Below the pieces are notes generated by a model. The model did no database searches. It was given only the letters and a program-made list of their open reading frames with translations, and had not been told where the DNA came from. A stretch of 64,000 bases of DNA from Aspidiotus rigidus (Eukaryota; Arthropoda; Insecta; Hemiptera; Diaspididae), in the NCBI GenBank assembly GCA_035079385.1, contig JAVHKY010000037.1:930001-994000 (forward strand), written 5' to 3'. Positions 37,096-46,869 of the stretch are shown one piece after another; position 1 is the stretch's first letter; the number at the start of each line of letters is the position of its first letter. The translations under genes and the position numbers were made by a program.

Positions 37096-39611
37096 CAGCG
37101 GTTCCCAACCTTTTTCAGTCCGCGTACCACTTTTGATTCTGGAAAATTTTCGCGTACCACCAAGAAAAATTTGAACTAAAAAACAAAGTAGGTATAATAT
37201 TATGTAATTTTTCTATTACGGTTCATCGCTACAGCTATACGGCATTACAGCTACACAGGTACACTTGTACAATATTTCAAAGTTTAATGCGACGGTTGAA
37301 CTTGCTTTGTTTGGACAAGCGCGTTAATATCGGGACAAATATTCGATACTTTGAGTCTTAAATCGTCCTCCACCTCCAATTTGTTTCTATATTTATTTTT
37401 AATGTACAATAAATGAGAAAAAGCACTCTCACACAGGTAAGTCGAAGCAAATGGAATCAACAATTTTAACGCTTGGGTACACAGTGTAGGAAATTCTTCA
37501 CGTACGTCCAACCAGAATCGTGCAGGACCCTTTTCTTTGAAAGCACTTTTCAATGCTGAATCGCTTGTCAAGTCAATGAAAGACTCTTTTTCCGTCACTG
37601 TTTCTGGAATTTCCGTAATGTAGCTGTCGTCGAAGGGATTGTTGATCCATTTCATCGTTGCGTGGTCATCCGGGAAATATTGAACAATGTTGGCTTTCAG
37701 TTTCTGCAGATGTTCCAAAATGTCTCCCATTACAGTAGCTTCGAATGTGATTTCATTATCTCGCCAAAACTCCGTTATTGTCGGTAATGAAGATAAATTG
37801 TGCTTAGAGACTTGAGAGATCAACAGATCCAGCTTTCTTTTGAATGCATTGATATTATCACTAGCATTAAATACAGTCCTATTTCGGCCTTGCAGATTTA
37901 CATTCAGGTTGTTTAATCGAGTAAATATGTCTGCAAGGTAGGCTAATCTTGAGAGCCAGTCTTCATCAAGAAATAATGACCTCTTGTCGCTGTTGACGTC
38001 GTTAAGGAATAATAAAACTTCATGTCTGAGCTCAAATAACCGTAGCAGTACTTTCCCGCGACTTAGCCATCGCACCTCGGTATGGAGGAGGAGGCTATGA
38101 TGATCACTACCGATTTCGTGACACAATTCTGCGAATAACCTTGAATTTAAGGGTCTTGCTTTGATGAGGTTCACAACTTTCACAGCGTCTTGAAGCACAT
38201 TTTTCAATCGTTCGGGCATCTTTGCCGCAGCTAATGCTTCGCGATGGATCACGCAATGGGTCGTCATGCACAACGGGGCGATACTCCTTATCCTCGTTGC
38301 TACCCCCTTCAGCCTCCCCGTCATAGCTTTCGCTCCGTCTGTGCAAGCACCAACGCATTTATTCCATGACAGTTTTATTTTGGTCAAGTAATCATCGATG
38401 GTTCCAAAAATAATTTCACCTGTAGTGTTAGTTTTTAAAGGCGTGCAGAATAAGAACTCTTCATCAATATCACCACAAAAATCGAAACGTACGAAGACCA
38501 TTAATTGAGCCATGTTCGAAACATCAGTGCTCTCGTCGAATTGAAGGGCGAAGAATTGACAATTCTGCAAACGTACAACCAATTCCTCCTCAACATTAGA
38601 TGACATGTCATAAATTCTTCTTCTGACAGTATTGTTTGACAAGGACACTTTCTCCAATTCCTTCGCAGCTTTCTCTCCTAGAACACAACGTACTAATTCT
38701 TTTGCAGCAGGTAAAATAAGCGTCTCACCAATTGTATGCGGTTTCCCATCTTTAGCAATCAATAGACTTGCCGCGTATGAAGCTTTTACCAACCCTGCAT
38801 TAAAATTCGTGAAGGTGGTCATACGTTTTGCTTCCCCTCTGAAAGAGGACAGTTTCCTTTGGAAAAAGTCTGTAGGTTGATTCTCCGTTTCTGCATGCCT
38901 GGACAGTTGGTGACGCTTCAGTAGAGAAGGCTTCAGGCTTTGATTTGACAATACTTCTTTGCAAATGACACATTGAGGAAGTGGGATCGAATCTTCTGAG
39001 CCTGCTTTGACGGTGAAGCCGTAGTTTAAGTATTGACTGTCGTACTTACGAACTGGGTGACCCTTGTGTTTCTTCGCTCTTCCATCTGCATTTGGATAGT
39101 CGGTAGCCTCTCGCGATCTCTTCATTACTTTCGATGCACAATAATCGTAAATAAAAATAGGTAGGTATCTACACGAGTTGGTACTGGTACGTCTGGATAA
39201 TAGGTGCATTGAATGAGTACTATCGAAAAATGATAAACCAGTAGGCAAGTGGTACGTATATGATACGATACCTACAACACCAACGAGTTCAGTCGTGTAT
39301 AGACTGTATACAGATCGAACAGAGTTAGGTATATCGAGGTCTAGTTAAAAGCTGCAAGCACATAATATTGCAACGACGGATAAATACGTTTTAGGGAGGT
39401 ACTTCTGTAGGAAGGAGATTATAAGGTGTATTTTTATGTATAGGTATTTTCATTTCTTTTTTTATGTACGTTTTTAATTTTTTCAATTTTTTCCCCATCT
39501 GAGTATGTAATTTCTCGATCTCGTGCTTTACTTTTTCATCCTCTTCGCGTACCACCTGAAATTCCTTCGCGTACCACCAGTGGTACGCGTACCACAGGTT
39601 GGGAACCGCTG
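37096..39611 (-). mobile_element. Full-length hAT transposon with TIRs and perfect 8-bp target duplication
   Basis: The left terminus is CAGCGGTTCCCAACCTTTTT and the right terminus CAGGTTGGGAACCGCTG. Sub-terminal CGCGTACCAC repeats lie at both ends (37130 to 37160 and 39548 to 39590). CCTTAGAC flanks the element exactly on both sides (37088-37095 and 39612-39619), the 8-bp duplication expected of hAT transposition. It carries one minus-strand transposase without stops. Intact ends, duplication and gene suggest a young insertion. Confidence 0.95.
37284..39125 (-). CDS. hAT transposase, ZBED5/FAM200-like
   Basis: 613 aa from the ATG at 39123-39125; the frame is open a further 41 codons, including an in-frame ATG at 39207-39209. 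The N-terminus is basic, followed by RKYDSQYLNYGF and a BED-type finger (CVICKEVLSNQSLKPSLLKR, then HQLSRH), then FFQRKLSSF. The RNase H-like core shows ALQFDESTDVSNMAQLMVFV (first Asp) and CVGACTDGAKAMTGRLKGV (second Asp). An all-alpha insertion follows, then the C-terminal dimerisation region FASTYLCESAFSHLLYIKNK with the catalytic Glu and RNKLEVEDDLRLKV. This is the family from which vertebrate ZBED5-like genes were domesticated. It acts in the nucleus by cut-and-paste on the TIRs of 37096-39611. No internal stop is seen, so it could be autonomous. Confidence 0.93.
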   Translation of the reverse strand: MKRSREATDYPNADGRAKKHKGHPVRKYDSQYLNYGFTVKAGSEDSIPLPQCVICKEVLSNQSLKPSLLKRHQLSRHAETENQPTDFFQRKLSSFRGEAKRMTTFTNFNAGLVKASYAASLLIAKDGKPHTIGETLILPAAKELVRCVLGEKAAKELEKVSLSNNTVRRRIYDMSSNVEEELVVRLQNCQFFALQFDESTDVSNMAQLMVFVRFDFCGDIDEEFLFCTPLKTNTTGEIIFGTIDDYLTKIKLSWNKCVGACTDGAKAMTGRLKGVATRIRSIAPLCMTTHCVIHREALAAAKMPERLKNVLQDAVKVVNLIKARPLNSRLFAELCHEIGSDHHSLLLHTEVRWLSRGKVLLRLFELRHEVLLFLNDVNSDKRSLFLDEDWLSRLAYLADIFTRLNNLNVNLQGRNRTVFNASDNINAFKRKLDLLISQVSKHNLSSLPTITEFWRDNEITFEATVMGDILEHLQKLKANIVQYFPDDHATMKWINNPFDDSYITEIPETVTEKESFIDLTSDSALKSAFKEKGPARFWLDVREEFPTLCTQALKLLIPFASTYLCESAFSHLLYIKNKYRNKLEVEDDLRLKVSNICPDINALVQTKQVQPSH

Positions 39612-39656
39612 CCTTAGACCATACAACAGATAGACCGAGCATATAGCAATGAATCT

Positions 39657-39830
39657 TTGAACGGCGGACATGATAAGAATACACATAAGAAAATAAGAGG
39701 GAATGGACCTTGTTTACAAATTTGATGGGCGGCGCGGGTGTACGGTGTGTTTCACTGCTCCGCGCGTTCACCCGTGTTGCCTTCATTGAGGTCCAGTCCC
39801 CCTTATTTTCTTATCATGTCTTCCGTTCAA
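39657..39830. repeat. Foldback MITE-like element next to the hAT insertion
   Basis: TTGAACGGCGGACATGATAA pairs with TTATCATGTCTTCCGTTCAA, and AAGAAAATAAGAGGGAATGG with its inverse before 39816. The GC-rich middle (GGCGGCGCGGGTGTACGG and GCGCGTTCACCCGTGTTGCC) forms a second, weaker palindrome. No duplication is obvious at the flanks. Confidence 0.8.
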
Positions 39831-40520
39831 CGCGCATAAATACATCCGCTGTTCATTTCGGGTCAATGACGTCATACATTTTATAACATTTACTGATACG
39901 AACGTACCAGTGCCACCAATGTTGTAAATTCGAAAGTGCCACTTAATGCAAGTGTAGACGATTGTCGGTGGTTGGCCAGACTGATCCTCGCAACCTTTTC
40001 TTGTTCGCCACCGGAGCGCTGCCGACCGACGTCGATGATCGTTTGGTGGCGATCCCTGGTGGAAACTGAGCGAACTCCGTCGAACGTTAGCCTAGAAACC
40101 TAGAGTTGTACGAATAGGAGTACGATAGTCGAATACCTGTGTAACGGTTGAAAAAGAATAAAGATCGTGTGTACGTATATTTTCTGGACATTTTTGAGAA
40201 TTCTCTACAAAATCAGAAGTGGGATGTAATGCCTTTCTGTTCGTGCCATTTATTATAACTTTATTGTAAATCGTGATTGTGATAAATTTGTGACTAAAAT
40301 TATGTGTTTGTGATGTAACAAGAGTAAGAGCGGAGAACATACCCGTACAACACAGAGACCGACAGGAAAACACGGATAACGCAACTTATCGAGACAGCAA
40401 CCAAATCAAATGTTCTTGCTTACTTCGGAAAAGCTTTCACATAGACATAGCCCGCGGGCCACCACCGTCCACCTTTGGAAGTACTCAAGACTCCGATCTC
40501 AGTCTTACCCAACTCGCTAA

Positions 40521-40594
40521 GACCAGACTAGCTCAGGCGGCAGAGCACGAATACCCACAAAAAGGGGACGCGGGCAGTCCGAGGGTAGACCACT
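40521..40594 (+). repeat. tRNA-like sequence, probably a SINE head
   Basis: CTAGCTCAGGCGGCAGAGCA gives a convincing D arm and A-box. TACCCACAAAAAGGGGA could form a weak anticodon arm, and GCGGGCAGTCCGAGGG stands where a T arm should be. The B-box lacks GTTCGA and the acceptor stem does not close, so a working tRNA is unlikely. A tRNA-derived SINE or pseudogene fits better. Confidence 0.4.
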
Positions 40595-40599
40595 TATCC

Positions 40600-41676
40600 A
40601 TTTTCGGTTCACTTTTCGAGATCACTTAGGCTATAAGAAACGCTTATACTAGGGGAAATCAAATTTGCCGTCGATGTAAGCTCCACTTACTTACCAAAAA
40701 AAAATTTTTGTCGTCATCGTCATTTATCCGCAGCTAGAAGAAGAATTACGCTCGCCCACGAAGACAGAGTGCGAGAGAGAAAAAAAAACAAAACTAAACG
40801 AGGATCGCATAAATCGATCAAATAAAAAAAAATTATGGGACTGCTAGAAAATTTGGAAAATCGGACCGGAAGAAGGAGAAATCGAATAACGTTCGTAATA
40901 AATTTTCGAATCATTTTTTTTTTTTTTTTTTTCAATCAGAGGTCTAGCTTCAAGCTGTTCATTGCTAATCAATAGGTAAAGACGAATGCAGAGAAAAAAA
41001 AAAAAAAATCGACGTGATACATTTATTCAACTCAAAATTGACATCCGATAAGATCAAATCGAAGTCGGGTTCGATTTGCCGCAGGAAAATACGAGTTATT
41101 TAATAGAATAAATTTAATTAAGTCTATGAACCAAATGAGGCAAACTTGAATTCGGACGATATAGCAGCTATCATCCAAAAACCAGATGTCCAGATCACGT
41201 GATGTTCCATTTAATCCACAAACGCGTATCCACTTCTCGACAGCAAAAATCTCCGAAGCAATTAGCGTATGAAAAATTTATATTTACCACGATTCACTCT
41301 TTTTCGACTCACGATCGAATCAAAAAGAAAAAAAAAACTTTGAACTTCTTGGTAACGAAGATCGAAAGAGAAAAAAAAAAACTTTTTTTTTTTTCATAAT
41401 TTACGCTCGTTCTTCCTCTCCGAAAAAAAAAACTCTCAACGCCACCACTGAGCCCTCGTCGGCTCATCCACTCCTTTTCGTGCCAAAACTCCCTTCTCTC
41501 TTTTAATTCGACTTTGATTATCAGATAGTCGAGACATATGGTGGGAGAAGATAAGTTAAAAACGAAAAGGTCTCGTTTTGTAAGGGGTAGAGTAATTTGC
41601 TTCAAGAAATAACCACTATATCGAGTTCGGTAGAGAGAGAGAAAAAAAATAATGATAAAATTTCCTTTTCGACTCT

Positions 41677-41721
<45 letters not shown>

Positions 41722-42361
41722 CTATCTATTCGACTCGTTTACCATAGGAATGACTTTCTCATATGAGTAATTGATCGATATTTCACACTGCCCCCTCGAA
41801 GATCCACAAATAAAATCGGGGGACTCTTCGAAACAATTTTCTGTGAAATTCAAGTGATGATCGACTGAAAGAACATCATTCGGGGTAGAACGTGATCATG
41901 GATATCCAATGGCAACGACAGTTTCTGGTAGCTAAATGCGGCAGTTCGTCGTTCTCCTCTTGGCTGAAATTAAGCCCTTTTTTTTTTTTTTTTTATATAA
42001 ATCGAAACAAGACAGGAAGAAAAATAGAAAATATCCACTATAATTTGACTGTATTACAGGTAGAAAAGGAGGATAAAAAAAAACAAATAAATAATAACTA
42101 ATAAAATTTAGATACAAATATATAATCAAACTATAATCTAACTTATAACAAGAATAACAAGGACAATATATTCATATTACAAAAAGAAAGAGAAGGAGAA
42201 AAGAAAAAAAAACTGATTTGATTCCATACCGGAATAAAAGATGTATATAAAACAATTCAAATTTTCGAAAACAGAGAAGAGAAAAAAAAAAAAAAATCTT
42301 CTAATACAAGTTGTCTTACACAAAGAAATTAAAATTCTTCATTTCTTTTTCGAATCTAAAG

Positions 42362-42367
<6 letters not shown>
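40600..42367. other. Low-complexity spacer with many oligo(T)/oligo(A) runs
   Basis: T runs at about 40915-40932, 41680-41716 and 41977-41993, and A runs near 40780, 40999 and 41330. Short open frames around them are poly-Lys or poly-Phe artefacts. The plus-strand T runs could be poly(A) tails of minus-strand retroposed sequences, but no source body could be recognised here. Confidence 0.45.
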
Positions 42368-42395
<28 letters not shown>

Positions 42396-42399
42396 CGAA

Positions 42400-44046
42400 T
42401 CAGTTCGAGTCAGATTCGTCCGATGCGAAGCTAATTCTTTTCGACTTCGTTTTCCTCATTACCCTTTCTGAGTCTGATTCATCAGACTCAAACCTGATCG
42501 AGGCTTCTATTCGACTCGGCTTTTCATAAATGTCGTATTTTCTGATTGGAATCTTTCTGTATTCCTCCTCGAATTCGTTAAACTCTTTTCGAATCAATGT
42601 GATTTGTTTTATCTCTTTCGACGGCCGACTCATATTGACGGGCATGTCTCGAAGCACTCCATCGACAGTATTTTTCATAAATAGGTGTGGTTTTTGTGCG
42701 CCGAACAGTGCGGCCGATACGTTTGCCATTTGATTCTTCCGAATATAGATTTGCAGAGTCGCCTCGGTCCATTGTTCTATTTGTGTTTTGAAGTAATCTC
42801 TGCCTTGGCCTTTCGAGTCAACCATGCTACCTCTGATGCTCTTACCGTATTCTTCTAAATGGAAGTTCAGTTTCTCGCATGATTCTGCCCCCAGCACCAT
42901 CACTCGTCCCAAGGTGTCGTCTTTGATCACTACCGGGTTGACCATGATCAATCGGCTCATTTTCTGTTTCGACTTGTCTTGAATACGAAACCCGATTTCC
43001 CGTCGGTATATCTCGGCTTCGATGTCTTTCATGACTGTGTATTGGAGGGTTATTCCATACACGTTTTTTCCGTTAAGCCTCGGAGCAATTTGTCGGGCTG
43101 TTGGAAATCGACATTTCTGGTAATTTTCGATGAATGCTGCGGTTACATAGTCGTGATTGCTCGACAAGTCAAGGATGATTGACCCCTCATGCTCCACTGA
43201 TTTCTCGACACCAAACCAGGCGCGGATTTCGGGCATCAATACTTTGAAAAATAATTGGTGCTCGAAAGTGGACAGGTTAATGACCTTGTACTTTTGCGGT
43301 CCTGCTTCAAAGAGACAGAGTTTGCGGGTTCCCTTTGATAATTCGGACTGCAAAGTCTCTTTTGCTCTATCGGCAAACGTGGCTTCTCTCCAATTTCCAC
43401 TTTGACGCGTTAACGGATCATCTTTTTGTTTCTGAATCGACTCAATCTTTGATGTAGGCTTCGACTCTTTCATTGATGTATTGACGATTTCTGACTGTTT
43501 CGAATCATTTATTCCAATATCTCGATCCTGCAGCGTCGATTTCCGTCGCTCCTCATTTTCGAGCACCGACAGATGTATCTTTTCGAATGTTGTATTAACG
43601 AACCACTTCATGACTTCTGGATCGATATATTCTTCGTCAATGTCTTCGGCTGTAGTAACCATATCGAGGAATCCCGGGCATTCGGGGTGTGCCCACTCAA
43701 TTCCCTCGATCGTTTTCATGTCGTCATTTTCGATTGGTGTTGAGACAATGAATGTTGGGCATGTTGGAATCTTCATCCCGTCTTGGCTCAGCCCCATGTT
43801 CCATCTTGATCTGGCCAATACTTCGAAACTTGCCTTGGGATCCAATTCACATCAATGTCCGCCTTTACAGCGAGCATAAATTTTTGGCATTCGGAATCTA
43901 ACTTTTTCGGAAGGGCGTTTGAACTTTTCTGGAAGTTCAGCACCCAGTATCTCTATCGATTTTTCGTAAAATTTGATGATTCTCTCCTCATCTCGAATTA
44001 AGATTCCGTGACTGTAGAGGTGGAAGTTTCTCACGTATTTTGACAT
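42400..44046 (-). CDS. Unknown intronless long frame split by one in-frame TGA and followed by poly(A)
   Basis: From the ATG at 44046 the frame reads 64 codons (MSKYVRNFHLYSHGILIRDE to KIYARCKGGH), meets TGA at 43852-43854, and continues in the same frame for 483 codons to a stop at 42400-42402. The second part starts CELDPKASFEVLARSRWNMG, has a charged 90-180 linker, a globular middle (KLCLFEAGPQKYKVINLSTF, MPEIRAWFGVEKS, GRVMVLGAESCEKLNFHLEE) and a Ser/Asp-rich tail (ESDESDSERVM, FASDESDS). Four bases after the stop comes a 28-base A run. I recognise no domain. An RNase H remnant lies upstream on the same strand, so a retroelement structural protein, an endogenous viral gene or a retroposed copy is possible. 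TGA may be mutational or a readthrough site. Confidence 0.55.
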
Positions 44047-44190
44047 GTTCTAAAACATATAACGAACTCTAATTAGTAATATTATTTCATAGGTACATAA
44101 TCGACGTGATTACCTATATCCTGTGTCTGCAGAATTGTTGAGGAGAAAAAAAAAAATATATATAAAAAAATATATATATATTTTTTTTTC

Positions 44191-44862
44191 TCAGTTGGGT
44201 AAAATGGCCTTCTTGGCCAGCCTATCTGCCTCATTATTATTCTGATCGAGTTGATGACCTTTAATTTTGGTGAACATTACTTCTCTCAGACAATTTGCAG
44301 CCTTTTCAAGCTGCAGATAGACAAAATCATTTGGACGACCATCAATCGAATCAGCCATTTCCAGTGCAGGCTCCGTCGATATAGATTACTACTCGTTTTT
44401 CAAAAGTCGGAGTCCAATCGTCTGCGGTCTTGTGGAATTCTGTCGAAGCATCCTCTAGTTCCCTAGTTATAATTTTTACTCGCGAATTTCCCCAAAAATA
44501 GAAGAGTTCTTTTCGAATTTCTTCCTGAAACTTGAGCGGATTTTCCGTTCCTTCGAATTTTATGTTGTCAACATTCGTATGAATGGCGATTGCAACTGAC
44601 CCTACTTAATGGGCTGGTTGAGATCTAGGACTGCGTCTATAACTAGCATCTCTTTCGATGTGTTGATAAGCTTCTCTAAGCTCCTTTCGACTCTCTTCTC
44701 TTTCGACGACTGTCTTCCTCCCCTTTTTGGGGGGAAGTAGAATTTTATGAATTCTCTGATTCTCTTTCGGATCTTTGAAGCGAATAATTGGTAATTCACT
44801 AGAGATTTCTTTTCGATACTGTTCGTCGACGATTCGTCATTACGTACGCATTTAAATACTGC
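44191..44862 (-). pseudogene. RNase H domain remnant with a basic upstream frame
   Basis: On the minus strand, a basic frame (VNYQLFASKIRKRIREFIKF, FPPKRGGRQSSKEK, ending LDLNQPIK) stops at 44602. A second frame, shifted by one, then reads VAIAIHTNVDNIKFEG through KVIITRELEDASTEF-like sequence to RVVIYIDGACTGNG, the first strand and catalytic Asp of RNase H. TGA follows directly. Another frame resumes with DGRPNDFVYLQLEKAANCLR and IKGHQLDQNNNEADRLAKKA, the C-terminal RNase H half, ending at 44191. The central part with the catalytic Glu and second Asp is missing, so an internal deletion has killed it. The order suggests the tail of a pol-type gene ahead of the unknown frame at 42400-44046. 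Confidence 0.65.
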
Positions 44863-45413
44863 ATTTTATTTATTAGACAATATCATAATTAGCGACTATT
44901 TCTGCATAAAGTAACGTACGATTTCTTTCTAGTCTGTCAATGTATACAGTCACTGAAATGGTTTACGTAGTAACCACTCGATCGTCAAATGTTTCCATCT
45001 TCGCTATATTCGATCTCGAATCTATTTTCCTTTCTCGTTCTTCACTCTCTTATTTCCCATGAATTTATGTTGCTTCATTTCCTGATTCTCAGCTTACCGA
45101 ATTTTTGGTTTTCAATGCGCTATCGAAGGATCGTAAGCGAGCTTTCGTACCTCAAGTTCGAGTCTGAAACAAGAAATTCCGCAATGATTGTTCAGTAATA
45201 TTCTCACTCGGGTGTATGTTTGATTGAAAAAGACGCTCGATTATTTCTGATACTTCGGCCGCATACCTATCGCACATATAATATTACTTATTTGCCTACA
45301 GTAAGTACTCGATAAGATAGCTCGTGTTATAAATTGCGAAGTACAAGAATGAAATATTATGTTTTTTTTTTTCTTCTTTTTTTGGTGCGTTTTGATGCTT
45401 TCCTTATTTTCAG

Positions 45414-46718
45414 CGCTATTGTCTTACGACGAAGCCTCGGCGTGGATCAAGTCTGAAAGCGCGAGCAGTTTGTCATCGGACGTATCTACTTTACCAGTAC
45501 CTGAGAATGAATACCTTCCTAGTGCGAAGAGGCAACCTAAAGCAACAGCGAGATTCTCCTACGGAAGTTCGTTGTTACCTGTCGCCAAGGAAAAGAAGCC
45601 GGAAAAGACTCTCGAAGATGCGTCTGTCAACGTTGAAAACAATTTCGGGTAAGCGCGTGTATTATTTGGCTGTGTTGATTTCTTACATATTGAACTACAT
45701 TATAATGAAATTATTATTACAGATATGTTGTACATGATGGTGCTGATGATGGTGCTTCTCGCGCCTCAGACTGCTCTCTTTACTCTTATCTGACTACACC
45801 AGGCAATGGAGAAACAACTCCTTCGAAATCTATCGCGTTCGACCCAGCCCGTCAGTTTGGAGTACACCATCGAGCAATTCGCCATTCTGTCATTTGCGAT
45901 TTTCTGATGTAGCCGAATCAACCTCATCGTCGTTGGTCGAATGTTCCCAAAATTAACGGGACACCGAGTCCATCACGAGTCATGAACTGTTCCGTCGTCT
46001 TGATTTACCAAAATCAACTAAGTCGGAGTTCTTGGCGTTTGATGAAAAAATAAAGACTACTAGTTCGTACTTTCAAAGCGTTGTGCGAGAAAATTTTGTA
46101 AGTTGTATATTGCTTACTCAAATGCTTAGACGTTTCTTACCGTATGCACTTGTATACCTAACTGATTCTTTTTATGTACTCTCATTCATTATGTTTGCAG
46201 ATTCAGGCAATACAAATGCACAATCCTATTCGAGAAGAACACACTCATGCTTTATACTCTTTGTTGAGAAACATCTTTCGTTCATCTTTCAACAGGGAGA
46301 ATAATAATGACGAGAATGATCCAAATGTATCGAATGAAACATTCGTAAATGGTACCGAAATGTTTTATATTCAGTGGATTCAATACACTGAAGCGTACGA
46401 AATAATAATTCGTGAGTATTTTTTCGCAGGTTCTTTTTATTTTTTCTTCGCGTACTCTAGTTTACATGTCTGTTTCAGGTGAAACCAGCAACTAGCCGAG
46501 TGAATGCCTACCGATCATACGACCTAATCACCTTCGTAGGAGTGATGGTCCCGCTATTACAGTAGCGTGGAACAAGAAGGATCACCGCGATAAAGTTCGC
46601 GCGGTCATTCAAAGGTGGTTGAAATCCAGTCGCACCGTATGTAAACGTCGGTGCTTCAATATGGGAAAAAAAGTTACAGTCAACAGTTTGGTGTCGAGAG
46701 AAGCTCGAGATCACGAAG
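45414..46718 (+). pseudogene. Broken multi-exon gene of unknown family
   Basis: Exon-like blocks with good splice sites: 45414-45648 (LLSYDEASAWIKSESASSLS to DASVNVENNFG), 45723-46097 (YVVHDGADDGASRASDCSLY, later LFRRLDLPKSTKSEFLAFDE), 46201-46411 (IQAIQMHNPIREEHTHALYS, EMFYIQWIQYTEAYEIII) and 46479-46718 (GPAITVAWNKKDHRDKVRAV, IQRWLKSSRTVCKRR). Phases agree across several junctions, so this was a real gene. Block 2 needs a frame change before 45910 and has TAA at 45954-45956; block 4 has TAG at 46493-46495. A further stretch at 46770-46842 (VDGDEPGTTFDIDFLRIFVK) follows a G-run. I do not recognise the family. Sequence errors or wrong exon ends remain possible. Confidence 0.45.
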
Positions 46719-46869
46719 GTAAACTTTCATACAAAAATTACTGTTACTCCGATCACATTAGGGGGGGGGGGGTGGACGGAGACGAACCTGGTACAACCTT
46801 CGATATAGATTTTTTGCGCATATTTGTCAAAAATGGTATCCTTGTAAGAATTCCTGACAGTTCCTCTTT

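Noticed and set aside
38107..38880. Frames inside the transposase on other frames and strand
   Set aside because: Shadows of the intact transposase.
39391..39786. 131-codon minus-strand frame ahead of the transposase, part coiled-coil-like
   Set aside because: It crosses the hAT right terminus and its target duplication into flanking DNA, so it cannot be an ancestral gene of either.
40092..40373. Possible LTR leader (ATCAGAAGTGGGATG) and a 93-codon frame
   Set aside because: No matching second LTR, primer site or polyprotein was found; the resemblance alone is too weak.
41199..42529. Several frames of 65-98 codons
   Set aside because: Composed largely of Lys or Phe runs from oligo(A)/oligo(T) tracts.
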